Positions 6,377-12,130 of a DNA stretch of 12,130 nucleotides are shown here, one piece after another. The position numbers and the translations under genes are program-made. The stretch spans positions 1-12,130 of the forward strand of contig CAYWXV010000072.1 of the NCBI GenBank assembly GCA_964462535.1. Direction: 5' to 3'. The DNA is from CAYWXV01 sp964462535. Its GTDB lineage: Bacteria; Bacteroidota; Ignavibacteria; OLB7. The first letter of the stretch is position 1; each line of letters starts with the position of its first letter. The notes below the pieces were generated by a model that searched no databases, was not told where the DNA came from, and saw nothing but the letters and a program-made list of their open reading frames with translations.

Positions 6377-7533
6377 ACGCCGGTTCACATACNNNNNNNN
6401 NNNNNNNNNNNNNNNNNNNNNNNNNNNNNNNNNNNNNNNNNNNNNNNNNNNNNNNNNNNNNNNNNNNNNNNNNNNNNNNNNNNNNNNNNNNNCACAGCTT
6501 CGGTGGGATCTTCGAACTCTTCAACGGCCTTGCCCGCGGAGCGACCATCACCCTTGAGCCCTCGTACGGAAAGGATCCCGCTTCGATAATCTCGAGCTGG
6601 AAGCGCATTCGTCCCACCTCCTTCTTCTCCGTCCCAAAAGTCTATCAGGCGTTGATGGATTTGACACGCACCGACGCCGACGCCCGTCGCGCCCTGATCC
6701 ATCCCGAACTCTCCTTTGTCTTCACCGCCGCCGCACCTCTCCCTGATCTGATCGCGCAGGAGTTCGATCGAAGAGGTGTGCGGATCATCGAGGGTTGGGG
6801 ATTGACTGAGACGTCCCCCTGCTGCACGATTGCCGGTATCGAAACGAAGCGTCGTCCCGGTGTTGTCGGTCTTCCGATCGCCGGTGTCTCCATCCGCATC
6901 GCCGACGACGGTGAGATACAGGTCTCCGGACCGAACGTGATGTCCGGGTACTACGACAACGAAGAAGCGAACGCGGAGGCGTTCACGGAGGATGGTTGGT
7001 TCCGGACCGGAGATATCGGCGCCCTTGAGCCGGAAGGACTTCGATTGATCGGGCGACGTGACAGAATCTTCAAACTCTCCAACGGAGAGAAGGTGGTCTC
7101 CGCGGAAGTCGAGCAGATCATTCAGGGGGCGTGCCACTACCTCACGTTCGCACTGGTCGAAGGGAGTGGCCGATCGTTTCCGGTCGCTCTTCTCTTCCCA
7201 AACAGAGATCTCCTTTCGGGAACGCCAGAGATCGCCGGCTGCACCTGCCCCCGATCGTTGAATGATCTCTCGATGTGTCTGCAGGGATGTCTTGGGCAGG
7301 CGAATGAATCGATCGTGCAGAAGTATGCGCGAGTGAAGTACGCCGTCCTGCTCGATGCCGATCTCTCGATCGATCAAGGGACGCTCACGCCATCGATGAA
7401 GGTTGTAGCGAACAACGTGACCAGCATGTATCGGGGGACGATCGAGGATCTCTACGCCATCGAAGGACCGACAAGTGAAGATGTCTACGTGATTCCCCTG
7501 GCCGAAGAACGACCAATGACAACGGACAACTGA
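6373..7533 (+). CDS. AMP-forming acyl-CoA ligase (FadD-like), interrupted by assembly gap
   Basis: Acyl-CoA synthetases adenylate a carboxylic acid and transfer it to CoA. Only MNAGSHT is seen before gap 1; 346 residues follow it. Visible motifs are HSFGGIFELFNGLARGATI, GWGLTETSPCC, GYYDNEEANAEAF, DGWFRTGDIGALEPEG, LIGRRDRIFKLSNGEKVV and the C-terminal LTPSMKV, whose Lys fits the catalytic A10 lysine. The phosphate-loop motif (TSGTTG) is missing, so it should lie in the gap. Related FadD-type proteins are around 600 residues, so well over 100 bp is probably absent, and the continuous frame across the N run is chance. The start overlaps bcrD by ATGA; AGAGGAGG at 6352-6359 is rather far upstream (13 nt). 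An unusual Cys cluster lies at 7240-7290. The substrate is unknown: an aromatic, 2-hydroxy or fatty acid is possible. Confidence 0.8.
   Translation: MNAGSHXXXXXXXXXXXXXXXXXXXXXXXXXXXXXXXXXXHSFGGIFELFNGLARGATITLEPSYGKDPASIISSWKRIRPTSFFSVPKVYQALMDLTRTDADARRALIHPELSFVFTAAAPLPDLIAQEFDRRGVRIIEGWGLTETSPCCTIAGIETKRRPGVVGLPIAGVSIRIADDGEIQVSGPNVMSGYYDNEEANAEAFTEDGWFRTGDIGALEPEGLRLIGRRDRIFKLSNGEKVVSAEVEQIIQGACHYLTFALVEGSGRSFPVALLFPNRDLLSGTPEIAGCTCPRSLNDLSMCLQGCLGQANESIVQKYARVKYAVLLDADLSIDQGTLTPSMKVVANNVTSMYRGTIEDLYAIEGPTSEDVYVIPLAEERPMTTDN
6393..6492. other. Assembly gap 1 (100 N)
   Basis: Exactly 100 undetermined bases, the customary placeholder for unknown length. It removes the N-terminal half of the acyl-CoA ligase and could conceivably hide another gene between the ATG at 6373 and the ligase body. 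Confidence 0.98.
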
Positions 7534-7544
7534 CGCTCCCTATC

Positions 7545-8771
7545 ATGGAAACCCACGACTTACACACGACTGCTCTGCTGAAAGAGACGATGGGGAACTA
7601 CTTCGCACGGCTGGGCGCCAGTCGTGACCGCGGACGGAAGGTTGCGTGGTGCACCAGCGTCGGTCCGGCGGAGTTGCTTCTGTCGTTCGGCTTCGATGTC
7701 TACTTCCCCGAGAATCATGGCGCACTTCTTGGAGCGACGCGAACGGCGGGAGACATGGTCGCGACGGCCGCCAAGCAGGGATATGCCTCCGACATCTGCT
7801 CCTACCTCACCTCAGACATCGGTTCGTTCCTGGAGAATCGGACGCCGCTGCAAAAGCACTACGGGCTCCATAACGTCCCCCCTCCCGATCTCCTGATCTA
7901 CAACACCAATCAGTGTCGCGAGGTGCAGGAGTGGTTCCAGTTCTATGCTCGACGCCTGAAGGTCCCAATCGCCGGCATCACGCCCCCACGCTATCTGGAT
8001 GAAGTAACGAACGCCGACATCGACAACGTCGTCGCGCAGTTCAAGGCGTTGATCCCACTCTGCGAGGAAGTGAGCGGGCGCTCGTTCGACGTCGATGCAT
8101 TTGGAGAACGGGTCCGGCTGAGCAGCGTGGCTGCCGGACTCTGGAAGGAAGTGCTCGACTCCGCGCGCGCGAAGCCATCCCCACTGACCTTCTTCGATGG
8201 ATGCATCCACATGGGACCGATCGTGGTGATGCGGGGAACGGAGGAGGCGGTCGAGTATTACACGGCCCTCCGCGATGAAGTGCGTGACAGAGTGATCGCC
8301 GGTACCGCCGCCGTGGAAAACGAGACAAGCCGCATCTACTGGGACGGCATGCCGATCTGGGGGAAGCTCCGATACCTCTCCGATCTCTTCCAGAGAAAGG
8401 GAGCATCGGTGGTGGCATCGACCTACTGCAACAGCTGGGTCTTCGATCAGATGGATGACCGGCATCCCTTTGAAACAACGGCGCTTGCCTACACACGGAT
8501 CTTCATCAATCGAAGCGAGCGGGCGAAGGAGGCGATGCTGGAGACGTTGATCGGGGAGTTCGATATCAACGGCGTGATCTTCCATGACTCACGCACCTGC
8601 TTCAACAACAGCAACGCCCGCTTCGGCATGCCGCAGAGGCTCCGTCATCGCACCGGCATCCCTACGCTCGTGATCGAGGGTGATCTGTGCGACCTCCGGT
8701 TCTTCTCGGAGGGACAGACGACGACGAAGATTGAGGCGTTTATTGAGCAACTCATGGAGTTCTCTCTGTGA
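7545..8771 (+). CDS. HgdB/BcrB-like [4Fe-4S] subunit of a 2-hydroxyacyl-CoA dehydratase or acyl-CoA reductase
   Basis: This 408-residue protein of the 2-hydroxyacyl-CoA dehydratase D-component family is a paralogue, not a copy, of BcrB. Matching landmarks are VAWCTSVGPAELLLSFGFDVYFPE (split across 33-56), ASDICSYLTSDIGSF (81-95), NTNQCREVQEWFQFYAR (120-136), STYCNSWVFDQ (292-302) and HDSRTCFNNSNARFGMPQ (347-364). Cys85, Cys124 and Cys352 fit the three cluster-ligand positions. It lacks the CYTN and CNSFSAGQ motifs of true BcrB, so a dehydratase subunit is more likely than a second benzoyl-CoA reductase. These enzymes are heterodimers with a related subunit, and none is visible next to it. It starts 11 bp after the ligase, without a clear ribosome site. 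Its stop overlaps a GTG (GTGA) that may start the gene hidden by gap 2. The substrate is unknown. Confidence 0.8.
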   Translation: METHDLHTTALLKETMGNYFARLGASRDRGRKVAWCTSVGPAELLLSFGFDVYFPENHGALLGATRTAGDMVATAAKQGYASDICSYLTSDIGSFLENRTPLQKHYGLHNVPPPDLLIYNTNQCREVQEWFQFYARRLKVPIAGITPPRYLDEVTNADIDNVVAQFKALIPLCEEVSGRSFDVDAFGERVRLSSVAAGLWKEVLDSARAKPSPLTFFDGCIHMGPIVVMRGTEEAVEYYTALRDEVRDRVIAGTAAVENETSRIYWDGMPIWGKLRYLSDLFQRKGASVVASTYCNSWVFDQMDDRHPFETTALAYTRIFINRSERAKEAMLETLIGEFDINGVIFHDSRTCFNNSNARFGMPQRLRHRTGIPTLVIEGDLCDLRFFSEGQTTTKIEAFIEQLMEFSL

Positions 8772-8784
8772 GGCGGTTGAATCC

Positions 8785-8884
8785 NNNNNNNNNNNNNNNN
8801 NNNNNNNNNNNNNNNNNNNNNNNNNNNNNNNNNNNNNNNNNNNNNNNNNNNNNNNNNNNNNNNNNNNNNNNNNNNNNNNNNNNN
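8785..8884. other. Assembly gap 2 (100 N)
   Basis: A second run of exactly 100 N. It hides most of a gene whose 3' end reappears at 8887-8964. The real missing length is unknown and could hold one or more complete genes. Confidence 0.98.
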
Positions 8885-8886
8885 CG

Positions 8887-8964
8887 CTTCTCGTCGCGCG
8901 CCTTGACCTCGCGCGATTTGAACAGCCTCGTGATCTGGAAGCAATACAACAGTCTGCACTATAG
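8887..8964 (+). CDS. 3' end of an unidentified gene hidden in gap 2
   Basis: After the gap, one frame reads 25 residues, LLVARLDLARFEQPRDLEAI and then QQSAL, ending with TAG at 8962-8964, 2 bp before the ATG of the fusion gene. That spacing matches the rest of the operon. A likely start lies before the gap: GTG 8768 overlaps the previous stop as GTGA and has GGAG 8 nt upstream, giving MRRLN before the N run. If both ends belong to one gene, the 100-N length puts them out of frame, as expected for a placeholder. The tail does not resemble the C-terminus of BcrC or of HgdA-like subunits. It faintly recalls nitrilase-type ends (LLVAxLDL), which is too little to name it. Confidence 0.5.
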   Translation, partial: LLVARLDLARFEQPRDLEAIQQSAL

Positions 8965-8966
8965 CG

Positions 8967-10823
8967 ATGGAACATTCAGACGACTCCCGAAAGAAGATCG
9001 CCGTCATCGGCATGGGGCCGGTGGGGCAGATCCTTGCCGTTCATCTGAAGGAGGCTGGCGCTGATGTGATCCTCTGCGATGCGCAGAAGGCGCGGATGCA
9101 CATGATCCGGAAGAACGGGATACAGCTGGTCGGCGCCATGCAGAAGCACGAGACATTCGACCAGATCTGCACCAGCGTCCAGGAAATTCTCCCGCTGAAA
9201 CCGGACATCATCGTCTTCTCCGTCAAGGCCTATCACCTTGAATCGCTGTTGAGAGAGATGGAGGATTTCCCGAAGGAGGGGATTGCCTATGTCAGCGCAC
9301 AGAACGGAATCGATACCGAACTGGTCCTGACCGATCAGTTCAAGGACACGAACACGTTCAGGATGGTGATCAACTTCGCGGGACTCCATCGTGCGCCAAG
9401 CGTCATCGCCGTCAGCTTCTTCAATCCTCCCAACTACATCGCTTCGGTCGACGATTCACGCCCCGATGTCGCCGAGTACTTCGCCACGCTCCTCACCTCG
9501 GCAGGACTCGAGACCGTGGCGGTCGACTCGTTCGAGATCCTCCGGCGTGTCTGGGAGAAGACGGTCCTCAACTCCTCCATCAGCGCACTCTGTGGTGTTG
9601 CGCAGATGACGATGAAGGAGGTGATGGGACTCCCCGACATGGTCGACATCATCGAACAGGTGATCATGGAGTCGATAGCGGTGGCAAAGGCGGAGAACAT
9701 CCATCTGGAGGCGAACTTCATTCGCCACTGCATGCGCTATCTCCGTCGTTCCGGCAATCACTTCCCCTCCCTTGCAGTCGATGTGCTTCACAAGCGACCG
9801 ACGGAGATCGACTATCTGAACGGGAAGTTCGTGGAGTACGGGAAGAAGCATTACATCCGGACGCCGATGCATCTGGCCTTTACCAACATGGTGAAGGCGA
9901 TAACACAGCGGCACCGACCGGGAGTCGGAGGAATGCCGACACCGAAGCGCGAGTTCATCCCCTTCACTCTACCTGCAGGTGAGGGTGATGATCATGGTGG
10001 CTACTACATGGGGATCGACCTGGGGTCGGCCTTCACCAAGCTCGTCGTGATCAACGGACTGGGGGACATCCTCTTTACCGAAGTAGTGAGGACGATGAAC
10101 CGTGACAGGAAGCCGCTGTACGACGCCATCAATCATGCGCAGGAGCATTTCCCGATAGCATCGACCTGCGCTGCAGGCTATGGAAGAGATCACTTCCCCG
10201 ATGCCGATCTCACCGTCACCGAAATCCACTGCGCCGCCCGTGGCGCCTACCACCTGCTGAACTCTCCCTGCAACGTGATAGACATTGGCGCCGAGGATAT
10301 CAAGGTCATCCAGATCGACCGGGAGGGACGCGTCTCTGATTTCTACATGAGTTCGAAGTGCGCGTCGGGGACTGGTGCGTTCCTGGTCGAGATGGCGGAG
10401 AAGGTGGAGATCCCGATCGAGGACATGAGCAAGCTGGCGGTCCTCTCGTCGACGCAGCGTGAGCTGAACAGCTTCTGCACCGTCTTCGCGAAGACGGAGG
10501 TGATGAAATGGGCGTTCGATCAGACGCCGATCGAGGACGTTGCACGTGGGATCTATCTCTCGTTGGCGAATCGTGTGCAGAAGCTCAGGATCGATCCTGA
10601 TCTGCCGATCGTCCTTGCGGGGGGAGTCGTCGCGTATCACCCCTATCTCCGGACACTGCTGGAGGAGAGGTTCGGACGGAGTGTCGAGATCGTTCCTGAT
10701 CCACAGTTCTGCGTGGCCTACGGCGCCGCCCTCTTTGCACAGAAGCGGGCTCTTGTCGGCGACGCCGCCACGAATCAAGTCACAGCATCCACTCGGATTC
10801 ATGAAGGGCTATCATCATCCTGA
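8967..10823 (+). CDS. Fusion: ketopantoate-reductase-type 2-oxoacid reductase + HgdC/BadF-type activator ATPase
   Basis: One uninterrupted 618-residue frame encodes two complete enzymes. Residues 1 to about 318 form a ketopantoate reductase (ApbA/PanE) fold: IAVIGMGPVG (11-20) for NADP(H), SVKAYH with Lys87, SAQNGID with Asn113, WEKTVLNSSISALCG with Lys198 and Asn202, and TEIDYLNG with Glu280. These match the E. coli PanE active-site residues Lys72, Asn98, Lys176, Asn180 and Glu256 in order. A linker (about 319-345) leads to a BcrAD/BadFG/HgdC ATPase: YMGIDLGSAFTKLVV (347-361), AAGYGR (402-407), VIDIGAEDIKVIQ (437-449), KCASGTGAF (464-472), SFCTVFAKTEV (502-512) and VLAGGVV (549-555). Cys465 and Cys504 are 39 residues apart, as in HgdC. 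Both halves look functional. The joint product may link (R)-2-hydroxyacid formation to activation of the HgdB-like dehydratase; this role is inferred. No ribosome site is obvious. Confidence 0.88.
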   Translation: MEHSDDSRKKIAVIGMGPVGQILAVHLKEAGADVILCDAQKARMHMIRKNGIQLVGAMQKHETFDQICTSVQEILPLKPDIIVFSVKAYHLESLLREMEDFPKEGIAYVSAQNGIDTELVLTDQFKDTNTFRMVINFAGLHRAPSVIAVSFFNPPNYIASVDDSRPDVAEYFATLLTSAGLETVAVDSFEILRRVWEKTVLNSSISALCGVAQMTMKEVMGLPDMVDIIEQVIMESIAVAKAENIHLEANFIRHCMRYLRRSGNHFPSLAVDVLHKRPTEIDYLNGKFVEYGKKHYIRTPMHLAFTNMVKAITQRHRPGVGGMPTPKREFIPFTLPAGEGDDHGGYYMGIDLGSAFTKLVVINGLGDILFTEVVRTMNRDRKPLYDAINHAQEHFPIASTCAAGYGRDHFPDADLTVTEIHCAARGAYHLLNSPCNVIDIGAEDIKVIQIDREGRVSDFYMSSKCASGTGAFLVEMAEKVEIPIEDMSKLAVLSSTQRELNSFCTVFAKTEVMKWAFDQTPIEDVARGIYLSLANRVQKLRIDPDLPIVLAGGVVAYHPYLRTLLEERFGRSVEIVPDPQFCVAYGAALFAQKRALVGDAATNQVTASTRIHEGLSSS

Positions 10824-10836
10824 TCGCGGTATCGGC

Positions 10837-12060
10837 ATGACGTTCGACGACGTCGTGTTGATGGGAGGGGCGAGGACGCCGTTCGGCGCGCTCGCGGGAT
10901 CGCTTGCGCGACTCTCACCCACCGATCTCGGTATCGTCGCGTCGCGCGCTGCGCTCGATCGTTGTCAGGTCGCACCCACGGAGGTCGATCAGGCAGTCGT
11001 GGCCAACATCGGCCAGGCCAGCTACGACGCCTACTTCGTCGCCCGTCATATCGCTCTCTATGCCGGTCTGCCGCAGAGCGTGCCGGCGTTGCAGGTGCAG
11101 CGTATCTGCGCATCGGGTATCGAAACGCTCATCACCGCAGCAGAACAGATCTCGCTCGGTAAAGCCGAAACGGTTCTCTGTTGCGGAGCGGAGAGCATGT
11201 CGCGCGCACCGACGGCCAGCTTCGGCAATCGCATGGGATATCATCTGGGGGATGTGGTCTTCAGAGACATGCTTTGGGAAGCGTTGGACGACACCGCTGC
11301 GGGGACAACGATGGGCGGGACGGCAGAGAACATCGCGGCGGAGTATGGCATCACGCGCGAAGACGTGGATGCCTTCGCATTCGAATCGCAGAAGAGGGCG
11401 GCGACGTCGGCAACCCGAGGATACTTCTGCGACGAAATCGCCCCCGTCTCATCGACCACGTTCGAAGCAGATGGACTGGAGCCGCGATCGATTCGTGTCG
11501 GCAAGAAGGGGACCGTTGTGATGCAGGACGAACATGTCCGACCGACTACACTGGAGGGACTTGCCTCCCTTCCGCCCGCCTTCAACAAGAATGGAATCCA
11601 GACTGCCGGAAACAGCGCCGGCATTGTCGATGGCGCAGCGGCCGCGATAGTAACCACGGCCGACCACGCGAAACGGACGAACAGGAAGCCGATGGCCCGC
11701 ATCATTGCGTCAGCCTCGTGTGGTGTGGATCCGAAGCTGATGGGCATCGGCCCTGTTCCCTCCATCAAACTCCTCCTCGATCTGACCGGACTGAGCATCG
11801 ACGACATCGATCTCTTCGAAATCAACGAAGCGTTTGCGGCGCAGGTCATTGCCTCCGAGCGTCTTCTTGGCATCGATCACGAACGGGTAAACATCAATGG
11901 TGGCGCCGTAGCGCTGGGACACCCATTGGCAGCAACCGGCGTCCGTCTTGCCCTCACCGTCACCCGCGCACTCAAAGAACGAGGCGGCCGATACGGCATC
12001 GCCTCCGCCTGCATCGGCGGCGGACAGGGAACGGCGATGCTGGTGGAGGCGGAAGAGTGA
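10837..12060 (+). CDS. Thiolase (acetyl-CoA C-acyltransferase family)
   Basis: Degradative-type thiolases cleave 3-oxoacyl-CoA with CoA (or condense acyl-CoAs) in the cytoplasm. From ATG 10837 the protein has 407 residues, normal for a tetrameric thiolase. The nucleophile is Cys91 in QRICASGIETL (usually CGSG). NEAFAAQ (330-336), GGAVALGHPLAATG with His362 and SACIGGGQG with Cys392 complete the active site; TAGNSAGIVDGAAA (256-269) is also present. An in-frame ATG at 10801 would add 12 residues and overlap the fusion gene by 23 bp. The later start is chosen because it begins directly at the first conserved strand, although neither start has a strong ribosome site. As the last operon gene it suggests beta-oxidation-like cleavage of the product of this pathway. 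The CASG variation and the acyl specificity are open. Confidence 0.92.
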   Translation: MTFDDVVLMGGARTPFGALAGSLARLSPTDLGIVASRAALDRCQVAPTEVDQAVVANIGQASYDAYFVARHIALYAGLPQSVPALQVQRICASGIETLITAAEQISLGKAETVLCCGAESMSRAPTASFGNRMGYHLGDVVFRDMLWEALDDTAAGTTMGGTAENIAAEYGITREDVDAFAFESQKRAATSATRGYFCDEIAPVSSTTFEADGLEPRSIRVGKKGTVVMQDEHVRPTTLEGLASLPPAFNKNGIQTAGNSAGIVDGAAAAIVTTADHAKRTNRKPMARIIASASCGVDPKLMGIGPVPSIKLLLDLTGLSIDDIDLFEINEAFAAQVIASERLLGIDHERVNINGGAVALGHPLAATGVRLALTVTRALKERGGRYGIASACIGGGQGTAMLVEAEE

Positions 12061-12061
12061 T

Positions 12062-12130
12062 GGAGCAAGGATGAAGGATGAAGGAGCAAGGATGAAGGAT
12101 GAAGGAGCAAGGATGAAGGATGAAGGATGA
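12062..12130. repeat. Heptanucleotide tandem repeat with 21-bp super-period
   Basis: Starting 1 bp after the thiolase stop, the sequence is built from 7-bp units ggagcaa (A) and ggatgaa (B) in the order ABB ABB ABB B(partial), giving nine full units and one cut by the window edge. All units are perfect. There is no room for a hairpin terminator between the stop codon and the array. Short overlapping frames across it encode only a repeated GARMKDE peptide, which is an artefact of the 21-bp period. It may extend beyond the window. Confidence 0.95.

Noticed and set aside
10540..10836. Upstream extension of the thiolase frame
   Set aside because: It overlaps the conserved end of the activator domain in another frame and its translation has no thiolase character. 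The first conserved thiolase strand begins just after ATG 10837.
1597..12060. High density of GATC/CGATCG motifs
   Set aside because: They are spread evenly through coding regions and explained by Asp/Ile/Arg codon choices. No cluster suggests an origin, and no counts were computed.
11948..12130. Frame encoding repeated GARMKDE peptide
   Set aside because: It is out of frame with the thiolase, and the repeat peptide follows simply from the 21-bp period of the DNA repeat.
1..12130. tRNA, rRNA, insertion sequences or phage attachment sites
   Set aside because: No cloverleaf, rRNA segment, transposase or long terminal inverted repeat was seen on reading both strands.

Overview
The window looks like a scaffold piece from an anaerobic, aromatic-degrading bacterium, probably an uncultured lineage assembled from a metagenome. 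The evidence is a moderately GC-rich sequence, two runs of exactly 100 N that look like scaffold placeholders, and short tandem repeats at both ends. Its core is a four-gene class I (ATP-dependent) benzoyl-CoA reductase set in the order bcrC-bcrB-bcrA-bcrD. Sequence alone cannot assign a phylum.

Layout. Minus strand, left: a MobA-like nucleotidyltransferase (874-1491) followed by and overlapping an XdhC-family gene (1-893, running off the window). Both serve molybdenum-hydroxylase maturation. A 105-bp AT-richer divergent spacer with a strong inverted repeat (1544-1571) separates them from a long plus-strand run. That run holds bcrC (1597-2775), bcrB (2778-4082), bcrA (4098-5525), bcrD (5522-6376), an acyl-CoA ligase interrupted by gap 1 (6373-7533), a second BcrB/HgdB-like [4Fe-4S] dehydratase/reductase subunit (7545-8771), a gene mostly lost in gap 2 (3' end at 8887-8964), a two-domain fusion (8967-10823) and a thiolase (10837-12060). 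A heptamer-based tandem repeat follows the thiolase stop directly. Gene spacing is tight, with two ATGA overlaps and one probable GTGA overlap, which suggests one operon.

The standout is the 618-residue fusion: an apparently active-site-complete ketopantoate-reductase-type 2-oxoacid reductase joined to a complete BadF/BadG/HgdC-type ATP-dependent electron activator. With the ligase, the extra HgdB-like subunit and the thiolase, it suggests a second module beside the benzoyl-CoA reductase. The proposed steps are 2-oxoacid to (R)-2-hydroxyacid, CoA activation, ATP-primed radical dehydration to an enoyl-CoA, and thiolytic cleavage. One speculative but coherent reading is that aromatic 2-oxoacids (phenylpyruvate type) are shortened to benzoyl-CoA, which BcrCBAD then dearomatises. 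XdhC/MobA would fit a nearby molybdenum enzyme such as 4-hydroxybenzoyl-CoA reductase, but none is in the window. A second dehydratase subunit, enoyl-CoA hydratase, 3-hydroxyacyl-CoA dehydrogenase and ferredoxin are also not visible. Some could lie in gap 2 or outside the window.
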